From NCBI GenBank assembly GCA_946811695.1, contig OX328126.1, forward strand, positions 10,584,246 to 10,648,245: a DNA stretch of 64,000 nucleotides, read 5' to 3'. Position 1 is the stretch's first letter. Each line of letters starts with the position of its first letter. A program made the position numbers and the translations under genes. Source of the stretch: Gonocerus acuteangulatus (lineage: Eukaryota; Arthropoda; Insecta; Hemiptera; Coreidae). A model generated the notes under the pieces. The model searched no databases, had not been told where the DNA came from, and was given only the letters and a program-made list of their open reading frames with translations. This document shows positions 30,740 to 42,344 of this stretch, one piece after another.

Positions 30740-31132
30740 TTATAAAAATCGTAGTTATGATAAATAAATTGTATTACAATTCGACCTGTAACATTTTACA
30801 GACATTCGTACCAATTCTGCTCTCTCTTAGCCTGAATCATTAACGTATACTGAATGTTATTTGCTATGTAAATATAATTTGTGAACATAAACTTTGTGTA
30901 GGTGTTGGTTGTATTTATTTTGGTGGCTGATGATAGTTCTACTCCGTGAAGCGTATATTTCCAATGAACTTTGATCAATAACAATAACATTATAGACTTT
31001 ATGTAATTAGTTATATATACCAATATAAAATAAATTATAACTCCCATGTCCATTTTAATAATCTTATTTTAAAATAAGTGGAAATATTAGTATTTAACAT
31101 AAAATCTTGTATTGTATTTTCAACAAAGGTTA

Positions 31133-31175
<43 letters not shown>

Positions 31176-31335
31176 ATATATATATATATAAATATACATA
31201 TATATATTTATATATAATTAAAATTCTTTTCACTGGCACATTGATATGAAATAGGCTTGTGTAAAAAACGAATGACCAATCCTAACCCTAGTCAAAACAA
31301 CGTCCTTTAAGGGATATACTTTTTTAAACATGTTT
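30740..31335. repeat. Satellite-flanking repeat unit, copy 1
   Basis: This stretch (CGACCTGTAACATTTTACAG, GTGTTGGTTGTATTTATTTT, a (TA)n tract near 31139-31205, CATTGATATGAAATAGGC) matches 39725-40035 plus 41790-41900. The second copy is split there by an hAT-like element and a hairpin. Confidence 0.7.
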
Positions 31336-31339
31336 TCCA

Positions 31340-32085
31340 TGCTCAAATGCATTACCTTTAAATGGTTAAATAAGAAATCGTCTCGTATAATATATAAATT
31401 AGAGAGTTATGTTAGATATAATTTATCACTTCCCTGAAGGTACGTGGAACTCATCAATTTCTTGCGGTGAAATACGATCTCTGGAAAAAGTCCAGGAACA
31501 CACTGGTAATTATTTATAGTGAGTTAGTGCTAACGATGATATAGTGCTCTGACCTTGTGCCGTTCTCTGACCACAATTTTGCTTTGTTTCAATGCCAAGG
31601 TCTGAAGAAATGGGTGTCTGAATTTCTATAATTAATGGAATGAAACGAATATTATCAATAATATACCAGAAATAAAAAAAAAACAAAAACAGTTTCTCAT
31701 TTCTTACCAGTAATATAAATAACAACCAAAATCCAAGTGTGGTTGTGTTTTGTATGTTTGCATGTGAATGTGTAATTAATATTATGTAAATATGTAAATA
31801 GAATTTTAGGTTTAGATCTAGATTTAAGGTTAGATCCGATATTTGTTAAAAGGATCTAAAATATCTTAGTGTTCAATTTACCCTCCCCCAAACTAAATAA
31901 TAGTCCCAAAAATACTATTGATAGTCATGGAAACATAAAATATAGAATATTGATTAATTATAAAACTTGTTTTATAATTTTTTAAAAATGAAACTACGTT
32001 CAATTGTGCTAATGACCTAGGTAGTAGAAGCACCTTAATAGGAAAAAAAAAAGAAAAAAAAATACAAAAAAAAAAAAAAAAAAAA
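31340..32085. other. AT-rich sequence without recognisable features
   Basis: No gene or repeat structure is seen apart from A-runs near 32041-32086. Confidence 0.4.
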
Positions 32086-32086
32086 A

Positions 32087-32215
32087 ATCACAAACGGCCA
32101 AAGCCTCGTTAAATACACCGGTTGATATAAAGGGATGGCTACCTGTTGATAGCCCGGCGTTCATAGCCCAATTGTTGACGTGCCGTTAAACTATTAAAAA
32201 AAAAAAAAAAAAATC
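32087..32215 (+). mobile_element. 5S rRNA-derived SINE, internally deleted copy
   Basis: The 5S-like head (ACGGCCAAAGCCTCGTTAAA, TACACCGGTT) is joined directly to the family tail (GGATGGCTACCTGTTGATAG, CCCGGCGTTCATAGCCC) and an A-run. The central 5S promoter region is missing. Confidence 0.65.
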
Positions 32216-32287
32216 CGAAATATTCCGATGTATATGCAAACGAGAAATAATCACAAATAAATGAGTAATACAAACAACAACATAAAA

Positions 32288-32475
32288 GCCAACGGCCATA
32301 GCCACGTTGAATACACCGGTTCCCGTAGATCACCGAAGTTAAGCAACGTCGGGGTCAGTACGTGAATGGGTGACCGACCATGTTCTGTTGGCATTATAAA
32401 AGGGTGGCAACCTATAGATAGTCCGGCGCTAATGGCCAAGATGTAGATGCACCGTAAAAAAACAACAAAAAAAAC
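32288..32475 (+). mobile_element. 5S rRNA-derived SINE
   Basis: The first about 110 bp resemble 5S rRNA: GCCAACGGCCATAGCCACGT, CACCGAAGTTAAGCAACGTC (box A region), TCAGTACGTGAATGGGTGAC (box C region), GTTCTGTTGGC. A body then reads AAAGGGTGGCAACCTATAGA and TAGTCCGGCGCTAATGGCC, ending in an A-rich tail. Flanking ACAACATAAAA copies look like the target duplication. The body and tail shared with other copies make this a SINE3-type element rather than a 5S gene. Confidence 0.85.
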
Positions 32476-32489
32476 AACATAAAAATCCC

Positions 32490-33160
32490 ACTCCCAGGGA
32501 CTGCATGTATCACATCATAAACACTATTTATCCAACATTATACCAGTTTAATTATAGTCTTAGGGGGCGCCTACATTGGACCCGATCCGATAGCCACCGA
32601 CTGTCGGAAGAAAAGCAAACACATTCATCCCAATAGAGGTGCCTACATTGGTCCCGACCCGATCCGATCCGATGGCCACCTATTCTCGCCCGTTCAAACT
32701 TGTTTGTTTCTAGACCGATTTCGGACCGACGAAGCAAAATGGCGCCAACCCACATATTGTGTTTCAAAAAGGTCTACAGGTTCTACATCCTAGCCGATTT
32801 CAATTATTTATTTATTTTATTTTTTTAAATGAACGCTAATAAAATTTAAATGATTTTTGTTTTTTTGTTTCCCTTGTTTTTTAAATTACGTGGAAAGATG
32901 TTAATAACAATCCAATGTTTATAACCTTCCAATGCTTATAACAACCTAGCTAATTTTCTTATCAATAATTCTAATACATGAATACTAAAGCTTCTCTTAT
33001 CAAAGTGTAACAGTTAAAAATTAACTGTTACACTAAGATTTATTTTTTCGGGACTGATATACTTAGGTATATATTGACTGATTGACTGATATTCAGTTAT
33101 ATATTAATTTTGAGTTTTTTCTGGAAAAAACATTAAAATGGCATAATGGACCATACTTCA
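32490..33160. other. Intergenic sequence with a short tandem duplication
   Basis: GCGCCTACATTGGACCCGAT near 32570 and a variant near 32640 form a two-copy direct repeat, perhaps part of a MITE end. Otherwise it is AT-rich and featureless. Confidence 0.35.
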
Positions 33161-33164
33161 AAAT

Positions 33165-33255
33165 TTGGATGGCAGCGAAAGTGTTAAATGGCGGTACCTA
33201 ACCTATAATCCGACACTAATAACCCATAAGTTGACACACTGTAATGAATAGACAA
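33165..33255 (+). mobile_element. Diverged 5S-SINE tail fragment
   Basis: GGCGGTACCTAACCTATAAT, CCGACACTAATAACCCATAA and GTTGACACACTGTAATG parallel the body of the 5S-SINEs nearby. The head is not recognisable. Confidence 0.4.
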
Positions 33256-33461
33256 ATAAAACTACTGAATTTTAACTAAATTAGATAGATAAATAAAAAA
33301 CTGTATGTGTTTAAAATAATATAACTTTACATTAAAATTATAAAATAAAATACTTGTTTTATGAAAAACAAAAATCTATACTCAAATAAGAAGAAAGGAA
33401 GAAGAAAAAAATATGCAATAATAAGTCACAAAATTAAAAATAATTCATTCTTTTAATGCTT

Positions 33462-33506
33462 CTGTTTCCTTAATGTAGCACATTCATTCCTACATTAAGG
33501 AAACAG
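33462..33506. repeat. Perfect 17-bp inverted repeat at satellite edge
   Basis: CTGTTTCCTTAATGTAG (33462-33478) and its exact inverse (33490-33506) surround an 11-nt loop, immediately next to the 45-bp satellite. Confidence 0.85.
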
Positions 33507-33514
33507 ACTCAAAA

Positions 33515-34330
33515 CATGACATTAACCATGCAATAAAATACAATATCTGAAGATTAGAATATGACATTAACCATGCAATAAAATACAATATCTCAAGATT
33601 AGAACATGACATTAACCATGCAATAAAATACAATATCTCAAGATTAGAATATGGCATTAACCATGCAATAAAATACAATATCTTAAGATTAGAACATGAC
33701 ATTAACCATGCACTAAAATACAATATCTCAAGATTAGAACATGACATTAACCATGCAATAAAATACAATATCTCAAGATTAGAACATGACATTAACCATG
33801 CAATAAAATACAATATCTCAAGATTAGAATATGGCATTAACCATGCAATAAAATACAATATCTCAAGATTAGAATATGGCATTAACCATGCAATAAAATA
33901 CAATATCTTAAGATTAGAACATGACATTAACCATGCACTAAAATACAATATCTCAAGATTAGAACATGACATTAACCATGCAATAAAATACAATATCTCA
34001 AGATTAGAACATGACATTAACCATGCAATAAAATACAATATCTCAAGATTAGAATATGGCATTAACCATGCAATAAAATACAATATCTTAAGATTAGAAC
34101 ATGACATTAACCATGCACTAAAATACAATATCTCAAGATTAGAACATGACATTAACCATGCAATAAAATACAATATCTCAAGATTAGAACATGACATTAA
34201 CCATGCAATAAAATACAATATCTCAAGATTAGAATATGGCATTAACCATGCAATAAAATACAATATCTCAAGATTAGAATATGGCATTAACCATGCAATA
34301 AAATACAATATCTCAAGATTAGAATATAAC
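33515..34330. repeat. 45-bp satellite array, about 18 copies, open reading frame on minus strand
   Basis: Tandem units read AGATTAGAACATGACATTAA then CCATGCAATAAAATACAATATCTCA. Because 45 is divisible by 3 and the unit lacks stops in one minus-strand frame, the array makes a 285-codon frame (34347-33490) with a 15-residue period (SNLEILYFIAWLMPY). Variants recur every four or five units, so there is higher-order structure. I treat the frame as a by-product of the satellite. Confidence 0.9.
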
Positions 34331-34406
34331 AAATAATGCACAATCATTTAGATGGAAAGATTGAGAACGGGTTATAGCCGAAACGTTTCTGTTACAAAAT
34401 TTAAAA

Positions 34407-35347
34407 AGTCCGTCACGCAGGAGCTGCATAACTAAGCACTTTCCTCAGAATTTGAGTAGTGTAGACTGCTTTCCAGAACAATTTGCTTAAAATATCCTAC
34501 ATAAATAAACTAAAAACATGAATAGTTCTTTTTTAAATTTGTATTGAGTAACTGATCAATTAATAATTTGCTTCCAGAGTTATGTTTACACATGGTACCT
34601 ATTACACTACGTAATAAATACAAAAAACCTCATATTATCGTATTTTGATCTAACGCAGGAACAGGATACAGTCACTCTAGTGGTAGAAAGCGCTCCTTGC
34701 GGCGGCTTTGTGAACCTACGTCTGACGGGCTTTTCTATTGAAATAATATTAAAAATTAAACCTCCGCTTTCCGATTGACCGATTCAGCTCATTTTTACAA
34801 CACTTCTTTCTCATGAGGTACCCACGACGTATACCGAGTTTCGTTACAATACAGCAGAAATTACGACCGGTATGAGTATATTAGGAATTTGGGTCCGGAG
34901 TAAACCCCCCCCCCTTCTAATGAACCGATTTAGTTTAGTTTTACAACACATATTTACCTGTAGATTACCACTACGAATACCGAGTTTCGTCGAAATATAC
35001 CAGAAATCACGGGTGGTAGTGGCGAATTGGTATTGTGGGTCCGGAGTAAACCCCCCCCCCCTACTAATGAACCGATTTAGTTCATTTTTATATCTCACTT
35101 TTCTCTCTATATCACCAATACGAATACCAAGTTTCGTTGAAATATAACAAATATTACGGCTGACATAGTCAAATTAGTGTTTTGGGTTCGGGGTAAACCC
35201 CCCCTTCCGGTAGACCGACTTTGGTGGTTAACGAACTCGTTCAATCGTTTGCTAATTGAATGCTATATACCAAGTTTCGTGACGAAAAAACAAAAACTCT
35301 GGCCGCTATCGTGTTAACAGACATATATATATATATATATATATATA

Positions 35348-35391
<44 letters not shown>

Positions 35392-35523
35392 GATATATAT
35401 AAATTTTAACGGGGGTCATTTTCGGTGTCTACTAGGTAGGATCGATAAAGATTTGAGGAAATTTTTCAAAAATTCCGTCATGAGTCCAACCTCAATAGCT
35501 ACTTTCCTTCGGAGGAAAGTGCT
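34407..35523 (-). repeat. R-family repeat, full copy R3
   Basis: It runs from AGTCCGTCACGCAGGAGCTG to TTCGGAGGAAAGTGCT. Inside are three or four degenerate modules of about 130 bp, each with CCGATTTAGTT, GAGTTTCGT and a poly-C run preceded by GGGTCCGGAGTAAA. A segment ATCGTGTTAACAG, a (TA)n tract (35324-35398) and AACGGGGGTCATTTTCGGTG follow. No substantial ORF is present. It is a non-autonomous element of unknown superfamily. Confidence 0.8.
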
Positions 35524-35825
35524 AATAACCTAGCGTACATGACATGCTCCACCCTATGTAACTTAAAAATAAAATATATGAGGACTGAATAAAGCTGTTA
35601 CCAGCTACCTACAATAATAATCTTTAATTCTTTATCTAAATTATTTTTTATTTATTATTTATTTATTGGTTCTTTGTTTTAGGGCAATACCCTTTACAAA
35701 GGAGTGTGTGCACGTATTTTAGGTTTTTTACATACAAATCCCTTACATTACAAGATTTCAAACCCAGATTATAATAAAACTACATGCCACAATAAATATA
35801 CTTTAACACTCTATACTACAAAAAA

Positions 35826-36745
35826 AGTCCGTCACGCAGGAGCTGCATAACTAAGCACTTTCCTCAGAATTTTTGTAGTGTAGACTACATTAATGAATAA
35901 TTTGCTGTAAATAACCTATATAAATAAAATAAAAACGTGAATAGTTCTGCTCATTTACATTTCTTATGAGAACTGCTCAATTATTAATTTTATAAATAAT
36001 TTGCTTCCAGAGTTATGTTAATACATGATACCGTACTACTTAATAAATACACAAAAACTTCATTTTCCGTCATTTGATCTGACACAGGAAGAGGTTACAG
36101 TCCCCCTAGTGGGAGATAGCGCTCCTCGCGGCGCCTTTGAGAACCTACGTCTGGCCGGCCTATTCTATTGAAACAGAGTTTAAAGTAAACCCTCCTTTCC
36201 AATAGACCGATTTACTTCATTTTTACAACACTTCTTTCTCATGAGACACCCATGACATATACCGAGTTTCCTTACAATACAGCAGAAACTACGACCGATT
36301 TGAGTATATTAGTACTTTAGGTCCGGAGTAAACCCCCCCTCCAAATAATCCGATTTAGTTTATTTTTACAACCCATTTTTCTCTGTTGATTACCACCACG
36401 AATACCGAGTTTCGTTGAAATGTAACAAAAATTACGGCTGGTAGTGGCAAATTGGTAATGTGGGTCTGGAGTAACCCCCCCCCCCCCCCCCTACTAATAA
36501 ACCGATTTAGTTTATTTTTACAACGTATGTCGCTCTTTAAATCAACATTCGAGAACGAATTTCGAGTTTCGTTGAAATATAACAAAAACTACGGCTGGCA
36601 GGGTCAAATTAGTGTTTTGGGTCCGGGGTAGCCTCCCTTCACGGTGGACCGATTTTGGTGGTTAACGAACTCGTTCAATCGTTTGCTAATTGAACGCTAT
36701 ATACCACGTTTGCGAAGAAAAAACAAAAACTCTGGCCGCTATAAA

Positions 36746-36797
<52 letters not shown>

Positions 36798-36915
36798 TTT
36801 AACGGGGGTCATTTTCGGTGTCTACTAGGTAGGATCGATGGAGATTTGAAGAAATTTTTCAAAAATTCCGTCATGAGTGCAACCTCAATAGCACATTCCT
36901 TCGGAGGAAAGTGCT
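35826..36915 (-). repeat. R-family repeat, full copy R4
   Basis: Same termini and module order as the copy ending 300 bp upstream, in the same orientation. The (TA)n tract (36749-36793) directly follows CTCTGGCCGCTATAA. A poly-C run of 16 lies near 36475-36490. Confidence 0.8.
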
Positions 36916-37609
36916 AAAACAGCATGCTAAAAATGTAGGTACATGCTAGATGGCGTAAGCCGTAAATAAATCTAAATAGTAACAATAAACAATATAGTAA
37001 AATAAAATACATGCCATAAGGAATAATTTAAAAATTGTAACGTAATGCAAGCAAAAAATAAACGTAAACAGATACAACTACAAACAAGTAATATAAGGCA
37101 AACAACATGCTATGCAAAGAATACAAACAACAGAACAAAAGTAAGTCAGATAAAGAGAGAAAAACTTATCTGTATGTGTATATACCCCACACATACTTAC
37201 ATACATACCTATGCTGACGCACCTACTTACACGCATATACTCCCAAACATACACATACATATACATATTCAGAGTATATATGAATATATTAAATATGTTC
37301 ATTTAAATTAACTTTGCCTTATTCAATATTTCACTTAATTTAAGAGTAGTTTTAGTTGTTGGCGTATTTTCCATTATTTTTATAAATTAATCAATGAAAC
37401 ACCCTACACTTTTAAAATAGTGATTATTAATCTAAATGCAGCCTCTCTATAATATATAAAGTAGAGGAAGAGAAAGCTACGGAGTGAGATAAGCAGCAAA
37501 CTTCAAGAGTGTTCCTGTTTCTAGGGTCCATCTATCACGGGGGGGAGGGGGGTGAACTTCGGTAAGTGAGGCAACTTTAAACGAGTGATGACTATACACT
37601 TTCCGAACT

Positions 37610-37790
37610 TTTCTTTCTTTTTTTTGTGGCTTACCAAGTTTTATGTTATTAGCGCCGAGCTATCTACGTGTATCCACCTGTGCAGACACCCGACAGGTGG
37701 TTTTCATATGGGGTAATTGTCACCCGCTCAAGTGAACACCTCACCTGACGTTGTTTAAGCTCTTTAATCCTAAAGAACTGGTTGCAAAGC
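37610..37790 (-). mobile_element. Diverged 5S-derived SINE
   Basis: On the minus strand, a 5S-like segment (plus-strand TCACCCGCTCAAGTGAACAC, CCTGACGTTGTTTAAGC) and the family tail (plus-strand TTAGCGCCGAGCTATCTACG) are recognisable but strongly mutated. A T-run at about 37610-37626 is the tail. Confidence 0.5.
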
Positions 37791-38094
37791 AATATTAAAC
37801 AGGATTATCTCTAATAATAGTTTGACGAAGATTGTGGCACTCTGGAAACCCCTTTATGACATTAGGAAGAGCGGAAGACCTGTCACAAGATGGGAAGACA
37901 ACATTATAAAACATGCTGGACCCACTTGGTACAAGCTGGCTAAGGATAGATCCAAATGGATGGAATTGGGAGAGGCGAAGGTTCAATAATGCACCTCTGT
38001 TCATAAAACTCCCTAAATATTTTATTTATTTATTTTCTTATTTCATAATGTAGAAGTAGGTAATGTAATTTATCGGAGAAAATGTTCTGATGAA

Positions 38095-39640
38095 TCTATT
38101 CTAAGGGACATCCTATCAAAATCTGAAGAATCTATGTTTATGGGACACACTAATACAATCTGAAGAACCCATGTTTATGGGACAGCCTAATACAATCTGA
38201 AGAACCCATGTTTATGGGGCATCCTAATACAATCTGAAGAACCTATGTATATTGGGCACCCTAATACAATCTGAAGAACCTATGTTTATGGGGCACCCTA
38301 ATACAATCTGAAGAACCAATGTTTATGGAACTCCGTAATAAAATCTGAAGAACCTATGTTTATGGGGCATACCAACACAATCTGAAGAACCTATGCTTAT
38401 CGGACACCCTAATAAAATCTGAAGAACCTATGTTTATGGGAAACTCTATCAAAATCTGAAGAACGTATGCTTATTGGACACCCTAATACAATTTGAAGAA
38501 CCTATGCTTATCGGACACCCTAATAAAATCTGAAGAACCTATGTTTATAGGGCATACCAACACAACCTGAAGAACCTATGCTTATGGGATACCCAAACAC
38601 AATCTGAAGAACCTATGCTTATCGGACACCCGAATAAAATCTGAAGAACCTATGTTTATAGGACACCCTATCAAAATCTGAAGAACGTATGCTTATTGGA
38701 GACCCTAATACAATTTGAAGAACCTATGCTTATCGGACACCCTAATAAAATCTGAAGAATCAATGTTTATGGGGCATACCAACACAATCTGAAGAACCTA
38801 TGCTTATGGGATACCCAAACACAATCTGAAGAACCTATGCTTATCGGACACCCGAATAAAATCTGAAGAACCTATGTTTATAGGACACCCTATCAAAATC
38901 TGAAGAACGTATGCTTATTGGAGACCCTAATACAATTTGAAGAACCTATGCTTATCGGACACCCTAATAAAATCTGAAGAATCAATGTTTATGGGGCATA
39001 CCAACACAATCTGAAGAACCTATGCTTATGGGATACCCTAACACAATCTGAAGAATCTATGCTTATCGGACACCCTAATACAATCTGAAGAACTTATGTA
39101 TATTGGGCACCCTAATACAATCTGAAGAACCTATGTTTATGGGACACCCTAATAAAATCTGAAGAACCTATGTTTATGGGACACCCTACCACAATCTGAA
39201 GAATCTATGCGTATCGGACACCCTAATAAAATCTGAAGAACCTATGTTTATAGGACACCCTATCAAAATCTGAAGAACGTACGCTTATTGGACACCCTAA
39301 TACAATTTGAAGAACCTATGCTTATCGGACACCCTAATACAATCTGAAGAACTTATGTATATTGGGCACCCTAATACAATCTGAAGAACCTATGTTTATG
39401 GGACACCCTAATAAAATCTGAAGAACCTATGTTTATGGGACACCCTACCACAATCTGAAGAATCTATGCTTATCGGACACCCTAATAAAATCTGAAGAAC
39501 CTATGTTTATAGGACACCCTATCAAAATCTGAAGAACGTACGCTTATTGGACACCCTAATACAATTTGAAGAACCTATGCTTATCGGACACCCTAATACA
39601 ATCTGAAGAACCTATGTTTATGGGGCATACCAACACAATT
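38095..39640. repeat. 37-bp satellite array, about 42 copies, with higher-order repeats
   Basis: Same unit as the array at 30095-30735. Variant units recur in blocks: for example TATGTTTATAGGACACCC recurs 222 bp later (6 units, 38651 and 38873), and another block repeats at 259 bp (7 units, about 39241 and 39500). This indicates unequal exchange within the array. Confidence 0.9.
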
Positions 39641-39724
39641 AAGTGATATGTTCTCGAAACAAGTTGAACTAATAAAAACATCAATGCCAGTCGTGTTTAT
39701 TGACCTTCGACCTAATAAATTAAT

Positions 39725-40040
39725 GGTATTACGATTCGACCTGTAACATGTTAAATATATTCGTAACAAGTCTGTTTTCCCTTAGCTTGAATCAGTAACG
39801 ATATTTACTATGTAAATATAATTAGTGTACATAAACTTTGAGTAGGTGTTGGTTGTATTTATTTTGGTGGCTGATGATAGTCCTGCTCCGTTGTGTGTAT
39901 TTTCCAATGAAATTTGATCAATTATAATAACATCAAGGACTTTATGTAATTAGTTATTCATACAATTATAAAGTAGAAAAAAAAACACCCACGTCTATGT
40001 AAATATTCCTGGAAGTGGAAATATTAGTATTTAATATAAA
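39725..40040. repeat. Satellite-flanking repeat unit, copy 2
   Basis: Homologous to 30775-31085 (CGACCTGTAACATGTTAAAT, GTGTTGGTTGTATTTATTTT, GGTGGCTGATGATAG). The continuation of this unit reappears at about 41790-41900 beyond inserted DNA. Confidence 0.7.
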
Positions 40041-40444
40041 ATCTCTGATAAAATTGGCTAGTTCAATCAAAGCTTAAAATAAATTATACTCTCATTAACT
40101 CCAAATACGTAAACCAAGGTAAAAAAAAAAAAAAAAAATGAAAATATAAAATATGTGTTAAAAATAGAATAACTTACAAAAAATGAATACAGTACAAAAG
40201 GAAAGGAAAAAATATAAATAAATAAAAAATAAAATAAATAAATGATACAATTGAAAATAATTGTTTAAGAAAGATACGAATGCTTATGAAGGAAAACACA
40301 CACTAACCCATGGAGCATGGAGGGAATATTTCGTGTGGCATGTTTTTGCACGGTAGGGTAGTGTTGTAAAAGAGCGCGCCTTTAAGGCTAGAAGACGCGG
40401 CTCCTAAAAGCTCGAGCTCTCAGAGCTTGAACAGGGCTCGATAG

Positions 40445-40790
40445 AAGGCGCGAGCCTTGAAGGCTCAGCTGGGTAGAAGGCGAGAGCCTTGAAGGTTCGG
40501 CTTGGTAGAAGGTGCGAGCCTTGAAGGCTCGGCTAGGTAGAAGGCGCGAGGCTTGAAGGCTCGGCTCGATAGAAGGCGCGAGTCTTGAAGGCTCGGCTGG
40601 GTAGAAGGCGCGAGCCTTGAAGGCTCGGCTGGGTAGAAGGTGCGAGCCTTGAAGGCTCGGCTGGGTAGAAGGCGCGAGCCTTGAAGGCTCGGCTGGGTAG
40701 GAGGTGCGAGTCTTGAAGGCTCGGCTCGATAGAAGGCGCGAGTCTTGAAGGCTCGCCTCGGGAGAAGGCGCATGCTTTGAAGCCTTTTAC
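40445..40790. repeat. 32-bp palindromic satellite, about 11 copies
   Basis: The unit GGTAGAAGGCGCGAGCCTTG plus AAGGCTCGGCTG contains the inverted pair CGAGCCTT/AAGGCTCG, so each unit can form a small hairpin. Three units equal 96 bp, which keeps one minus-strand frame open; it is not a gene. Confidence 0.85.
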
Positions 40791-41074
40791 TTTTCATTTC
40801 CAACATTGCGGATGGCGGGCAAACAGCAGTTTCATGAAATATACTTTAGTAGATTCGTCCTAAATTCTTTCCGCCACATTGAAATTATTCGCTGGCAATT
40901 AAATTCACAATTTCATTGATAAACTAATTTTATGGATCACTAATTAGCTAAAAATAGTAACTTTTCCTAAAAAATAAACTCTTCTGTGAGACGGTGATGG
41001 CAACACTGTCGTACTATTACTATACTACTATAACCGTGCTTGCGGAAGCTCTACCTTCCGAGGGCTCCAAAGCC

Positions 41075-41425
41075 CAGCCTTCAGGGCTGGAGGGAGAACC
41101 TTGCCGAACCTTCAGGGATAAGGTTAGGATGGAGCTTCACTCCCGAGCCTTCATCCAGCCCTCAGAGCTCGGCCTGTAGAGGCTAGGTTCCAGGCTCGAG
41201 GGAGAACCTTGCCGAACCTTCAGGGCTTGATGAGGTTAGGATGAAGTCTCACTCCCGAGCCTTCATCGAGCCCTCAGAGCTCGGGCTGTAAAGGCTAGGT
41301 TCCAGGCTTGAGGGAGAACCTTGCCGAACCTGCAGGGCTTGATAAGGTTAGGCTGAAGCTTCACTCCTGAGCCTTCATCCAGCCCTCAGAGCTCGGCCTG
41401 TAGAGGCTAGGTTCAAGGTTCAGGC
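41075..41425. repeat. About 126-bp tandem repeat, three copies
   Basis: Recurring text GGGAGAACCTTGCCGAACCT, AAGGTTAGGATGGAGCTTCA and GAGCCTTCATCCAGCCCTCA is seen three times inside the hAT-like element. Confidence 0.8.
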
Positions 41426-41556
41426 CTGAAGCCTTTAGTCAGGGCTCGCTTTTAACAACACTACGGTAGGGTGCTGCCGACCATGTTGTTTTCAAAAACA
41501 AACAAAACTCCAAATACAGATAATTGTATTTTCTAAAAATGTTTTATATATATATA

Positions 41557-41718
41557 TAGGTAGTTGGTAACAGCTTATAAAGTCTTCCATAGTTTTGTAT
41601 TTTAATTACATTTTTGTCGTGGAAACGTTAAAATGTTATAGCCGAAACGTTTCCACAACAAAAATGTAATTAAAATACAAAACTATTGAAGACTTAATAA
41701 GCTGTTACCAACTACCTA
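41557..41718. repeat. Near-perfect palindrome, ~74-bp arms
   Basis: The left arm (GGTAGTTGGTAACAGCTTAT to GTGGAAACG, about 41557-41632) is inverted at about 41645-41718 with about four mismatches or indels. The loop is about 12 nt, preceding GCCGAAACGTTTCC. No coding sequence is present. It looks like a minimal foldback element inserted in the satellite-flanking repeat. Confidence 0.8.
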
Positions 41719-41742
41719 GAACATCTTAGTTTTCAACTTAGG

Positions 41743-41745
41743 ATC

Positions 41746-41792
<47 letters not shown>
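41743..41792. repeat. (TA)n microsatellite
   Basis: A pure TA run corresponding in position to the (TA)n of the homologous repeat at 31139. Confidence 0.85.
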
Positions 41793-41794
<2 letters not shown>

Positions 41795-42344
41795 TATCAG
41801 TTACTCATTGATATGATATAGGTGTGTGTAAGAATCTAATGACCAATTCTAAACCTTGTCAAGACAACATCTCTCCATTATGGGATATACTTTTCACTAG
41901 CCCTTGAGTGATGATTTTATTTTCTAGTATATTTTTTTGCCGGTAGTTTATGGAGTACGTGTACAATGTTCTTTGAATCCTCATGTAATGTACATATTCA
42001 TTGTTACAACTTACGTAATTTGCATGAGTTTCTGTAACACGTAAAAAACGTTTTCAAAGGTTACAAATAAATGAAACATTCAAAATTAGAGTGGCAATTG
42101 ATTTTTCCCTAATGCCTCAGTTTTTCCTCATGTAGGAATCCCACGATGTATTGGGATCTTATATGTGGATGAAAATTTCTCAGACTACAGGAGTTCCTAT
42201 TTTCCCGTGACATTTACAAAGGGGTTTGTACGGAGATAACACTATCAGAAGAGGATTACAGCCCTCGGGAAGGTATCACGTCTTCCTCAAAATTCTCCCT
42301 AAAAGTAGAGTCTTTTATATTTTACTTCTAGAGTTACATGGTTA

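Larger units (their letters stand above)
40359..41463. mobile_element. hAT-like non-autonomous element carrying internal satellites
   Basis: The ends TAGTGTTGTAAAAG (40359) and CTTTTAACAACACTA (to 41463) are inverted repeats. The 8-bp direct duplication CGGTAGGG flanks them at 40351-40358 and 41464-41471. An 8-bp duplication with a TAGTGTTG-type TIR fits the hAT superfamily. The GC-rich interior contrasts with the AT-rich surroundings and holds a 32-bp palindromic satellite and three copies of an about 126-bp repeat. No transposase is present. Confidence 0.8.

Noticed and set aside
32288..32400. Functional 5S rRNA gene
   Set aside because: It diverges from 5S rRNA and is followed by a SINE body and A-tail shared with other dispersed copies; target-duplication-like flanks are present.
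33490..34347. CRISPR-like array
   Set aside because: The 45-bp units are contiguous without unique spacers, and the genome is eukaryotic; it is a satellite.
40465..40806. 113-codon minus-strand Ser/Arg/Pro-rich frame
   Set aside because: It is produced by the 32-bp palindromic satellite, in which three units equal 96 bp; no independent coding evidence.
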